Virus record (IMG/VR): IMGVR_UViG_3300036795_000116
Location: 1 to 64,000 of that record
Direction: 5' to 3' (one strand)
DNA from: a virus
DNA length: 64,000 nucleotides
Shown: positions 29,901-37,160 of the stretch, piece by piece
Layout of the letters: each line of letters starts with the position of its first letter
Numbering within the stretch: the first letter of the stretch is position 1
Translations under genes and position numbers: made by a program
The notes under the pieces: generated by a model
Seen by the model: only the letters and a program-made list of their open reading frames with translations
What the model was told of the DNA's origin: nothing
Databases searched by the model: none

Positions 29901-30779
29901 CACGCCAGGGGTCAGCGTGTAGGGCCCGATGAAGAGCCCAGACTCACCGGAGAGCGTCGCGTCCAGAAGAGGGCCGGTGATCGCGGACACCGTGATACTG
30001 CTGGTGGCCGATAGGGTGGCCGTACCGGCGTCGCTCAGGACGGTGGCGTCAGCCGTCAGTCCAGCGGTCGCGCTCAGTGTCGCCGCGGCATGCGCGGTCG
30101 GCGTCAAAGACGGGTTGACCTGGGTAAGCGCGGTCAGCTGAGTGACGACCGGCCGCACGATGACCTTGGCCGCCGAGGTCAGCCCCGTGCTGGCGGACAG
30201 CGTGACGGCGAGGTTCTCGGTGGTGTGCGTCGCCGTCGCGGACAGGCTGGCGTGCGCGGCTAGCGTGACCGACGGAAGCTTCGTCAGGACAGCGACCGCG
30301 GACAGACCGGTGGTAGCCGAGAGAGCCGCCGCCGCCGGTTCCGTGACCTTCGTGGCGCTGGTCAGACCTGTGGCTACGGACAGAGCTGCCGCGACAGGGA
30401 TGGTGTCGCGCGCGGTGGCCGTGAACCCTGTGGAGGCGCTCAGCGTCGCAGCGGGCAGCTTGGTGAGCTGGGCTGCCGCGGTCAGAGAGATGGTCGCCGA
30501 AAGGGTGGCGGCCGGGTTGTAGTTGATCGTCGCGGTAGCGGTCAGCCCCGCGCTCGCCGCCAGCGTGGAGGTGCCACCGGGCAGGAAGACGGAAGGGGCG
30601 GTGGTGCTCAGGCCGGCGGTGGCCGACAGCGTCGCGGACGGGTGCTCAGTGACGGCAGCGCTGGCGGTCAGAGAGGAGGTCGCGGCGAGCGTGGCCGTCC
30701 CGGGATCCCGGACCGTGGGTTGAGGCCGCTGCCTAATCCAGATCGCGTGGCTCGGGAATCCCCTACCGAAACGAGCCAT
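26964..30779 (-). CDS. Giant repeat tail protein (ATLxASAGLTAxA repeats)
   Basis: 1271 aa, almost wholly built of ~20-21-residue imperfect repeats of the type TKRPSATLxASAGLTAxAKL, roughly fifty by eye, with a short distinct N-terminus (ARFGRGFPSHAIWIRQ) and end. The Ala/Thr/Ser/Leu periodicity suggests an extended fibre or beta-solenoid. It lies among minor tail genes between small beta proteins. Long plus-strand open frames here (for example 27072-28634) are shadows of the repeats. Confidence 0.65.
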   Translation of the reverse strand: MARFGRGFPSHAIWIRQRPQPTVRDPGTATLAATSSLTASAAVTEHPSATLSATAGLSTTAPSVFLPGGTSTLAASAGLTATATINYNPAATLSATISLTAAAQLTKLPAATLSASTGFTATARDTIPVAAALSVATGLTSATKVTEPAAAALSATTGLSAVAVLTKLPSVTLAAHASLSATATHTTENLAVTLSASTGLTSAAKVIVRPVVTQLTALTQVNPSLTPTAHAAATLSATAGLTADATVLSDAGTATLSATSSITVSAITGPLLDATLSGESGLFIGPYTLTPGVGVIPDPGLYPSTGTTVTTFPSADLSASTGLTAFCSGGEIFVEADLSATAGMALKVAVIHAEGAIFNASPTLTANATIRYLPRATLHASVGFTATAPTDTIRPAASLHASAGLTAAVKKTILPSATFAAHAGLASAAKVTQRPAASLSVSAALVAAAKLTKRPSATLAAHAGLSTTAVDTTSGAANLTATAHLSAQVRNTVPVTVTPMAAHTGLTAATKVTQRPSASLSASTSLTATSPLVTHRPSATLAAHAGLTSFAVQFYPVAGTMSAATSLVVVNKAPTVVTSGSAALSATAGLTATTPRDTIRPSATLHASAGLTAAAVLTKRPSAALSAHAGLTATATDVILPAVTAQATASLHAAAKITQRPSATLAASTGLTSAARDTERPAAALHAGVGLTATATDTQRPSATLHASAGLTASTSLTHLPSATLTATASLHAAAKITQRPSATLAASTGLTASAKLTQRPAAVLHATAGLTSSAAGTQRPAAGLHASAGLTASTFLTHLPSATLAAHAGLTSSARVIVRPVVTTLAATAGLTAAAKLTQRPSATMHASAGLTSAAFDTERPAAVLHATAGLTVAAGTIKLSAASLSASAALHAAAKLTQRPSATLAASTGLTSAAKLTKRPSATLHAVAGLTATTPGANSFVRATLAAHAGLTASSTPVHLPSATLSAHAGLIAAAKLTKRPSATLSASTGLTSAAYIVVKPRATLHAVTTAAAEIPTVALPADAALAGVAHLTATAIVVVRASVVTLHASTGMTSAAKVTQRPSATLAASAGLTSSAKLIKRPSATLAAHAGLTSSAFKTVLPSAHLSETTSLHASASLGYHVQAALAAVAALHAVATPQTFGRATLSAHAGMTATEQITVVVRATLVAASHLTAGSRDTIYPEAVLHALTVLTATGHLRPWEAFSVNPSLQAGVHSLQAIVLATITAATGEAQRGPTARDAWPLEVTTAACAVPVRGPESDPPSPVLR
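27300..30720 (-). repeat. Tandem ~60-63-bp coding repeats
   Basis: The DNA encoding the 1271-aa protein shows recurring blocks such as gtgctggccgccagggtggc, aagcttcgcc and gcgtgcagcgtcgcg at about 60-63-bp spacing. Many units are nearly identical at the nucleotide level, so expansion and contraction by recombination is likely. Confidence 0.65.
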
Positions 30780-30810
30780 CCCGAACCCTCCTAGCTAGTC
30801 GAGTTCGAGG

Positions 30811-31284
30811 TCATTCCGTCCAAACCATGTAGCTATTAACAGATACCGCGGCTGGAGCGTTAACTTGAATGCCCAAACCGGAGTTAGTCGTAGCTGGACC
30901 GTCAGGCTCCTGGCTTAGTGGGAACTGAATAACGAGGCCACTGGTAGGCGACACGTACCACGTACGCAAAATGACGCCCACTGTCGGTGCGGTTGTCCAG
31001 GAGGCGGCCGTCGACGGCATATAAGCGGTACACGATGATGCAGGGGCTGCCGAGTCCAGCGGGGTCGCCGCCTGTGTAATAGTGCTACCACTCGTCGTGC
31101 CGCTTGTGCGCACCAATCTAACAATCGCGGGTACTGCACTGGAGGAGGTGCCGTTGAACGACACACCTAGCTCGTTGAGAGCTATGCGGTGAGCTGCCGC
31201 TGTGGACGCAATATCAAGCGTCACGACCGCGGTTGCGGCAACAACGGCGATCGCCTCGGACGCGGCTACGTACTGGTCAGCCAC
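30811..31284 (-). CDS. Minor tail protein
   Basis: 157 aa, Thr/Ser/Ala-rich beta protein with VSFNGTSSSAVPAIVRLVRTSGTTSG and a GLVIQFPLSQEPDGP segment. It resembles small accessory tail-decoration proteins. No specific family recognised. Confidence 0.6.
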   Translation of the reverse strand: MADQYVAASEAIAVVAATAVVTLDIASTAAAHRIALNELGVSFNGTSSSAVPAIVRLVRTSGTTSGSTITQAATPLDSAAPASSCTAYMPSTAASWTTAPTVGVILRTWYVSPTSGLVIQFPLSQEPDGPATTNSGLGIQVNAPAAVSVNSYMVWTE

Positions 31285-31293
31285 AAGAACTCC

Positions 31294-32049
31294 CTAATAG
31301 GATGCCGCGCGGTTGACCGCCTGGTTGATACTCAACAGCCGGCGACTGGACCCTGGGTTAGTCGCGGTAAACAGCACCCCGAACATGTCAGAGGTACTGG
31401 CTGGAGACTGCTGGGCGCTCGGGGACTGTGCCGAGTTCGCGCAGTTCGGGTTGTAGAGAACTGGGTTGCTGTTCGCGTCGAGCAGCACTGTGTAGCCAGC
31501 CGTTTGACCGGTGGTGAGTGCGAGCTGCCCGACGAAGCCGTGCGCTATGTAGGCGCGCAGCGTGCCGCCCGGAGTGAGTGTCGGTCCAGCAACGGTGGTA
31601 GTGCTGGTCGTAGTGTTCTTGGCGACGCCAACACCCTCAGCGGCCCAAACAGTGCCCGCGCCGCCGCCAGAACTAAATTGCTTACAGCGCAGGAATGTAG
31701 CCTTAGTGCCAATCGTGCTCGCCCACGTAATAGTAAGGGTGGCTGACCCCGTCGTGGTAACCGTGCCAATCCACATCTCATACTTGTGGAGAACGCTGCC
31801 GTTGGTGATGGTCGTCGGCGTGGTAAGTGCCGTCCAGGCCCCCGGCAGCCCCGAGTTACTCGCAGGGCAACCGCCCCCGGACAACACGGAGATGCTGGGT
31901 AGCGTGGCAGCGGTGCCGATGATCGACATAAACACAAGAGAATCGCCAATGGCATTCGGCACGACCGCCAGACTGGTCAGTCCGGTGGCGTTAGACGCTG
32001 ACTTCCAGAATAGGCTTGTACCGGGGTCGCTGATTGCAGAGAATGCCAT
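31294..32049 (-). CDS. Minor tail protein
   Basis: 251 aa, beta-sandwich-like with GDSLVFMSIIGTAAT, SGGGCPASN, KYEMWIGTVTTTGSATLTITW and a C-terminal FTATNPGSSRRLLSINQAVNRAA. The pattern resembles secreted or tail-exposed carbohydrate-binding domains, but no certain match. Coded in series with other tail genes. Confidence 0.6.
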   Translation of the reverse strand: MAFSAISDPGTSLFWKSASNATGLTSLAVVPNAIGDSLVFMSIIGTAATLPSISVLSGGGCPASNSGLPGAWTALTTPTTITNGSVLHKYEMWIGTVTTTGSATLTITWASTIGTKATFLRCKQFSSGGGAGTVWAAEGVGVAKNTTTSTTTVAGPTLTPGGTLRAYIAHGFVGQLALTTGQTAGYTVLLDANSNPVLYNPNCANSAQSPSAQQSPASTSDMFGVLFTATNPGSSRRLLSINQAVNRAASY

Positions 32050-32056
32050 TAGCTAA

Positions 32057-32689
32057 TTACGACAGAGTGATCGAAATGCTGGACGTAGCGAAGGTCACCG
32101 TGTCCCCAGCGTTCACCGTCTTACTCGCGCTCAATGCACCAAACCAACGCCGCACCGGAGTGGTGATGGTGAATACCGTGGAGGAGCCAGTGGTGCCAGT
32201 GAAGGCCACAGCCAACACCGCGTGAGTCGAGTCAGTAACAGAGGCAATCGTGGTGAAACCGCCGGGGATGCCGGTAGCGGCAATCTTCTGGCCGACGTCG
32301 GCGGAGGTGAAGTTTCCGGTAGCCGAGGAGATGTTCGCCGACAGGTTGGTAACCACGCCATCCGCCGAGGTGACGCGAGTAGCCGAGTCCCACAACTCGA
32401 TGCTCTTGATCGTGCACGCCGGCATGACGTTGAAGCTCGCCGTTCCAACGCTGTTGGTGACCGAGCCGGCGCTCGCGGTGCCCCAGATTGAGGTACCTGT
32501 GGTGGTGTCGAAGCGGGCGTAGGTCGAACCGCCCGTGTTGGCCACCTCGCTACCCTTGAGGACAGCGGTCGGGTCCGTGACGTCGGTGATCAGCGCCAGG
32601 GTGATCGGCTTAGTGGGGTTGGGGTAAGTGACCCCAGCCACGCTGGCAGCCAGGATCGCGTTCGCCTCGACGGTGACAATGTTGCCCAT
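32057..32689 (-). CDS. Minor tail protein
   Basis: 210 aa. Two beta-rich parts separated by DGVVTNLSANISSATGNFTSADVGQKIAATGIPGG, a motif seen in fibre proteins. ATG 32689. Role unknown beyond location in the tail operon. Confidence 0.6.
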   Translation of the reverse strand: MGNIVTVEANAILAASVAGVTYPNPTKPITLALITDVTDPTAVLKGSEVANTGGSTYARFDTTTGTSIWGTASAGSVTNSVGTASFNVMPACTIKSIELWDSATRVTSADGVVTNLSANISSATGNFTSADVGQKIAATGIPGGFTTIASVTDSTHAVLAVAFTGTTGSSTVFTITTPVRRWFGALSASKTVNAGDTVTFATSSISITLS

Positions 32690-32693
32690 GGAG

Positions 32694-32906
32694 TCAGCCC
32701 TTTCCGTTCAAAATGTGAGCGCGAAGGTCATCTCCACGCTTGCCGTTCGCGCCCTCGACCTGCGGGCCACACAAGGGGCAGTCGGTCACCTGTGCGCAAC
32801 AATCCTTATGCGCATACACCGACACCATCCCGGGGTGAATCTGTTCGTGCTTGGGATGATCATCCGTCTGACTGCAGTAAATGCACTGACGTTCAACACC
32901 GCTCAA
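32694..32906 (-). CDS. Small zinc-binding-type protein
   Basis: 70 aa from TTG 32906, overlapping the upstream TGA (TTGA). CIYC near residue 8, a His-rich middle (HPKHEQIH), CC and CPLC suggest two zinc sites. A longer frame to 33023 overlaps the neighbouring gene and is unlikely. Unusual among tail genes; function unknown. Confidence 0.55.
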   Translation of the reverse strand: MSGVERQCIYCSQTDDHPKHEQIHPGMVSVYAHKDCCAQVTDCPLCGPQVEGANGKRGDDLRAHILNGKG

Positions 32907-33286
32907 AATGTCACCTCTTGGGATACGGTCACGGAACCCATCGCTACTCGGGACACCTGCAATCCAACAGGCGCCGCGGGGTTGGTCAGCAAAATGTCGT
33001 AGGCGCCCAAGGTGAACGTCCACGGCAGCGATTCGGGAGCGAGCACGCGTAGGTTGAGCGTGGTCCCGGACAATGTGATGAGCCCTTGACCCTCGGTGGG
33101 GGTCGTGGACCAGGTGAAGAACAGCTCGTCAGCAGCGGGGGAGGGCCGAATCTCCGCCTTCGCGCTACAGCCCGTCAGGTCGTAGGGGCTTCCGTCCGGG
33201 CCGACGATTGGATAGTCGATCCCGGGCCAGTCAGCCGCCTGCGGAATGACGATGTTGTAGACCAGTACGGCCAGCGTCTTCGTCAC
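32903..33286 (-). CDS. Baseplate/tail accessory protein (BppU-N-like)
   Basis: 127 aa, GTG 33286. VIPQAADWPGIDYPIVGPDGSPYDLTGCSAKAEIR and a closing LQVSRVAMGSVTVSQEVTF fit a common tail beta-domain where a ligand-like chain passes through a sandwich. Found in many phages next to fibre genes. Family assignment moderate. Confidence 0.6.
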   Translation of the reverse strand: MTKTLAVLVYNIVIPQAADWPGIDYPIVGPDGSPYDLTGCSAKAEIRPSPAADELFFTWSTTPTEGQGLITLSGTTLNLRVLAPESLPWTFTLGAYDILLTNPAAPVGLQVSRVAMGSVTVSQEVTF

Positions 33287-33288
33287 CC

Positions 33289-33600
33289 TTATGGAATCAG
33301 GAAGTTGGTAGGCACGATGTGCTGGCCGACAATCATCGGGTCGGTACCGTACATCTGCATCCAGACCGTATGCCCCTCAGCTGGCAAATTGGTCGCGCTG
33401 TAGGCCTGCAGAAACCGGACCCCCGGCACAATGATTCCGGACGGATCAGCGAATTGAAAATCGGCCACCCCGTTACCGAGGTCGACGCCGCTCAGCGTTC
33501 CCTGGTGCATCGTGATCTGTGGCGTACGCGGTAGCCATGCGGGGTTGCCGCTGCTCTTGATTGCACGCCCGAGCCGACTCAGAGAATTTCCAGATGCCAT
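33289..33600 (-). CDS. Minor tail protein
   Basis: 103 aa. N-terminal basic helix, then an OB-like beta segment with ITMHQGTLSGVDLGNGVADFQF and VWMQMYGTDPMIVGQHIVP. Similar small proteins follow the tail hub gene in actinophages. Function unknown. Confidence 0.58.
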   Translation of the reverse strand: MASGNSLSRLGRAIKSSGNPAWLPRTPQITMHQGTLSGVDLGNGVADFQFADPSGIIVPGVRFLQAYSATNLPAEGHTVWMQMYGTDPMIVGQHIVPTNFLIP

Positions 33601-33611
33601 GGCTCCTCCTT

Positions 33612-35984
33612 CTACGTCGAGCTAGACGACTGGCGGAAGCAGGTCAGAACCATCGGGTCAGCCGGCGACATAGGAGTCGTCATGCTGTTGATCATGTAAG
33701 TCCCGTTGACCCTGACGTTGCTGCAATTGACCTTGATAATGTCGCCCGGTTCGAGCGCCGGCATCGGAACAACTGTCAGCGTCACCGTGTCCGCGCCGCC
33801 GAGTGAGTTGTAGAGCGTCGCGTTCGCGGTATCCTGGGCCTGGTCCTGACTCGTGATCAGCGAGAACGTCAGCCGCTGAGTCACACGCCCATAGGGCCCC
33901 AGCACATATGTCGGGCTGGACGGGTCATCATCGAAAGCCTCAGCGGAGAACGGATTCGCCGTGGACGTCGACTGTCCGACCACCACAATGTCGTTGAACG
34001 TCTGCTCAGAGGAGAGTTCGCGCTCCGCCTCGGAAACGAGCTGAATGGCGTCCTCATCGAACTGCCAGACGGGGTCCCCGACACGCGGATCCGGCACCGG
34101 ACGGCACACGAAGGTGCCGACCGCATCGAAGTACGCTTCGTAGCCGATGGCCTGCGCGAGTTCCTGGATGTCCTGCCAGGGATCGCCACCCTGCTGCGCT
34201 CCGTAGACCAGCAGTGGACACACACGAGTGGTGGTGGAAATGTTGAACGCGGTCTGACTCGGGAGCCTGTTCAGCACCATTGCCTTAATGGCGTCGGAAT
34301 AGAGCGTACCGCCCGGCAATGTGAAAGGCATTTGCCAGACATTCCTTTTGATGGCGTAACTCATGTCATTAACATGAATCTTTATTGAGGTGCCGCCACC
34401 GGTCTGACCGCCACCACGGCTCACCACGCCTGTGGAACCCACAACGTTGGTGGAGGAACCACTACCCGTGGTGCCGGCGGTGGCGTGCACCGTGACCTTG
34501 TCGATCATGCCGAAGCCAATGGGGACGAGTTCATCGTTACTGGCGTCCGTGGAGACGTCGATCTCGAATGAGGTCACCCGGGGTGGCGAGCCATTCAAGA
34601 ACAGGCGAGGCCCAAGAAAGACCGTCGGCCCCGGATAGAGCGTCGGAGGCTTCGGCCGTGTCAGGGTGATCTTCGCCAGGACGGACGGGGTGGTGGTGTC
34701 ACCCTCGCGCAACCGGGGGATCGGCTGATCGTTGCCCGCCTTATCCCAGCTCGCCCCGTTGTTGATCGAGGTCTCTACGCCAACCGTGGAACCCTCCGGG
34801 GTGACGGCGATCCAGCGCACGATGGAGCCAGTGATCGGCGCACCCGTCAGCGTCACAGGGTCGCTGATCCAATAGCCCAGGTTCGAGTTGAACGCGGTGC
34901 TCACGGTGTTGGTAGTGGTGATGTCGCCGGCCGCGCCGATGACGTTGGGCGAACTGCTGAACGTCGCCCCGGTCACGGTGTTGGTGGTGGTGACGTTGCC
35001 CGCGGTGGCGATGACGTCCGGAGCGGCCTTGAACCAGATCCAGGGCCCGTCGAAGATCGGGTTCACCGCTGGCCCCGCGGTGATGGAGACCGAACCGGTG
35101 GACCCCGCGCCCGTGTACGACTTCGCCATCGCCATCGCGGATGCGTTCGAGTAGAACGGGAAGTAGGTGGTGCCCGAGCTGCTGGTAGCGACGAGGTTCG
35201 TCCACCCGGTCGGGGCGTCCATCGAAGCGCCCGTGTTCTGGGCGGCCACCCAGGGCGCGCTCGCGCTGTTGTTGCCCGCCGGAGCCGGGTAGCTCGTGAC
35301 GATATAGACCATCGTGCCCGCGCCCGGAATGGAGACAGAAGAGGCGGTGTTGATCGAGGACGAGTTCGGGAAGGAGAGCAATCCCCAATCGACCCCAGAC
35401 CCTGTCCAGGCCGGGTCTACCCCGCGCACCGTGAAAAAGCACGTGGAGAAGACGCTCATTGCCGCCGGCAGCGAATAGACGATAAAGGTGTTGGTGTCAC
35501 CCGCGAGTAGTCGCCGCCACGAGACGCTATACCCGAGTTCCTGATCCCCATCCGTGGGCAGGATGCTCCCCTTGGTATTGAACCCGGGTGGCAGCATCAA
35601 GAAGTTAGGCCCGAAGAAAGTAGTCGGGTTGTCCTGGCTAGCCCTGGTCGCGCCCCAGGACGACGAACCGGAGCCGGAGTCGCTGGTGGACACATTTACG
35701 AAACAGCTACCGGACATAGACGAACCGCCAGGAGTTCCCGACACGTTGACAGAGCCAGAACCCGAGCCGTGCCCCGAGCCGCTAAAGTTAGCCGAGCCCG
35801 CACCAGCCGAGGAGCCGGTGATCTGCATGTGATACAGATAGAGCGGCTGAAACCACAGCTGGGCGAAAACCCGGATATCGCCGGGTTGCCAGTTAGCCCC
35901 TGTCGTGACCGGAATTGGCTGATCGACGGCCTGCGCGGCTGGCAGGTTCACTTCCATATCGAAGAACTGCAGCTGTGCGGGCAT
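33612..35984 (-). CDS. Large minor tail protein (tail hub/baseplate component)
   Basis: 790 aa. The N-terminal half is Gly/Ser-rich beta structure. The C-terminal ~250 residues (LVYGAQQGGDPWQDIQELAQAIGYEAYFDAVGTFVCRPVPDP, then WQFDEDAIQLVSEAERELSSEQTFNDIVVVG) match the tail-hub type domain of actinophage minor tail proteins, comparable to siphophage baseplate proteins downstream of the tape measure. Possibly two fused modules. Confidence 0.68.
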   Translation of the reverse strand: MPAQLQFFDMEVNLPAAQAVDQPIPVTTGANWQPGDIRVFAQLWFQPLYLYHMQITGSSAGAGSANFSGSGHGSGSGSVNVSGTPGGSSMSGSCFVNVSTSDSGSGSSSWGATRASQDNPTTFFGPNFLMLPPGFNTKGSILPTDGDQELGYSVSWRRLLAGDTNTFIVYSLPAAMSVFSTCFFTVRGVDPAWTGSGVDWGLLSFPNSSSINTASSVSIPGAGTMVYIVTSYPAPAGNNSASAPWVAAQNTGASMDAPTGWTNLVATSSSGTTYFPFYSNASAMAMAKSYTGAGSTGSVSITAGPAVNPIFDGPWIWFKAAPDVIATAGNVTTTNTVTGATFSSSPNVIGAAGDITTTNTVSTAFNSNLGYWISDPVTLTGAPITGSIVRWIAVTPEGSTVGVETSINNGASWDKAGNDQPIPRLREGDTTTPSVLAKITLTRPKPPTLYPGPTVFLGPRLFLNGSPPRVTSFEIDVSTDASNDELVPIGFGMIDKVTVHATAGTTGSGSSTNVVGSTGVVSRGGGQTGGGTSIKIHVNDMSYAIKRNVWQMPFTLPGGTLYSDAIKAMVLNRLPSQTAFNISTTTRVCPLLVYGAQQGGDPWQDIQELAQAIGYEAYFDAVGTFVCRPVPDPRVGDPVWQFDEDAIQLVSEAERELSSEQTFNDIVVVGQSTSTANPFSAEAFDDDPSSPTYVLGPYGRVTQRLTFSLITSQDQAQDTANATLYNSLGGADTVTLTVVPMPALEPGDIIKVNCSNVRVNGTYMINSMTTPMSPADPMVLTCFRQSSSST

Positions 35985-35987
35985 TCC

Positions 35988-36446
35988 TCACGCGTCCGTC
36001 CAGGTGCCGAGGGTGACTTGAAAGGAACCACCCGTGGTAGTGCCGCTGTAATCCATGGTGGCCAGCACTAGACAGCCGGTGTCAGCGGTATCACTAGTGG
36101 GCTGGTAGACGAGCGCAACCTTGGAGATGGTGTTGTTCACCGCGCCACCAGCGGAATTCCAGATCTGCAGGGCGAACGTGACAGAGACGTTCGTCGGAGA
36201 ACTACCTGTATTGTGTGAAACCAGAATCGACGAGGAAGTCAGATTCTTCCGCACATAGTTGTCGAAAGTGGCCTCCTGGGATGTCCCCGCAAGGAGTGCC
36301 CCCAGGCTCTGATAATTCACCAGCGTCGCATCAGCGGCCAAGCCCGTGTTCTGCAACAACACGACCATAATACTGTCGGTGCCTTGCAGTAGCATGCACT
36401 TCTCGACGAACCGGCCCTTGGCGAATGTATTAGCGAGGCTTGCGAT
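35988..36446 (-). CDS. Conserved minor tail protein, likely non-canonical ATC start
   Basis: The ATG-start version begins at 36395 (135 aa), but the frame stays open and protein-like upstream (IASLANTFAKGRFVEK...) as far as a stop at 36453. No ATG, GTG or TTG exists there. ATC at 36446 lies 9 nt after GAGGGG. The body (VVVLLQNTGLAADATLVNYQSLGALLAG...ATFDNYVRK) is a recognisable phage family of unknown function. Use 36395 if only standard starts are accepted. Confidence 0.6.
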   Translation of the reverse strand: MASLANTFAKGRFVEKCMLLQGTDSIMVVLLQNTGLAADATLVNYQSLGALLAGTSQEATFDNYVRKNLTSSSILVSHNTGSSPTNVSVTFALQIWNSAGGAVNNTISKVALVYQPTSDTADTGCLVLATMDYSGTTTGGSFQVTLGTWTDA

Positions 36447-36459
36447 CTGAACTCACCCC

Positions 36460-36849
36460 TCAAGGGCCGAGCGTAAGCGAACCATCGAATGGGTCGATCT
36501 TCACGCTATTCAACATTCCAGTGGGAGTAGTCGGGGTCCACGAATTCGCCTGGTTATAGACCACACTGAGGATCGACTCGCTCCGGATCCGCACCCCTCG
36601 TTTCACCTGCACGAGGGCCCCGAACGGGGCGAGTGGTGAGGTCATCCCGGTCGGCGCCAAGGTCCCATCGCGGTCGATGACCTCGAACTCGAAGGATCGC
36701 ATCTGCGCGGCGGTACGGTCCGCGGTCACCGATCCCGCATGGCACTCCAGGTTGATGGCCAGCTTGCCTTCCCTAAAGACGCTGGCATCAATCACGGCGG
36801 TGTGTGACTTCTGAACGGTCACATCGAACTGCTCGGAACGTCCTTGCAT
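36460..36849 (-). CDS. Minor tail protein (DUF5047-like N-terminal domain)
   Basis: 129 aa from ATG 36849. HAGSVTADRTAAQMRSFEFEVIDRDGTLAP and a SPLAPFGALVQVKRG motif resemble the N-terminal part of phage DUF5047 tail proteins, here apparently a stand-alone module. Its last bases carry the ribosome-binding site of the next gene. Confidence 0.6.
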   Translation of the reverse strand: MQGRSEQFDVTVQKSHTAVIDASVFREGKLAINLECHAGSVTADRTAAQMRSFEFEVIDRDGTLAPTGMTSPLAPFGALVQVKRGVRIRSESILSVVYNQANSWTPTTPTGMLNSVKIDPFDGSLTLGP

Positions 36850-36877
36850 GCACGCCCCTTAATTCAGGCTGATGGGT

Positions 36878-37147
36878 TTAGGCAGGCACGGTGCCCACGA
36901 GCACCTGGACGTTCGCGGACCCGGAGGCGCTGTTATAGAACCCATAGATCTCATCGCCCGCTACCAGGTTGAACGACATCTGGAAGTTCGGCAGCGGCCA
37001 GCCGCTGGCGCCCACGCCCGAATCTCCAATAGTGACGCCCGGAGTGGTGGCTGTCTGGACGTACACGATGGTGTTAGTCGCCTGCGCGGAGACAAGCACA
37101 GTGGCAGTTCCGTGCGGAACAGCGACCGTCTGGCTGAAAAATGCCAT
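36878..37147 (-). CDS. Small tail protein
   Basis: 89 aa, beta-rich: FFSQTVAVPHGTATVLVSAQATNTIVYVQTATTPGV and GDEIYGFYNSASGSANVQVLVG. Likely structural decoration. No family name. Confidence 0.55.
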   Translation of the reverse strand: MAFFSQTVAVPHGTATVLVSAQATNTIVYVQTATTPGVTIGDSGVGASGWPLPNFQMSFNLVAGDEIYGFYNSASGSANVQVLVGTVPA

Positions 37148-37160
37148 GGTCGAACCTTCC

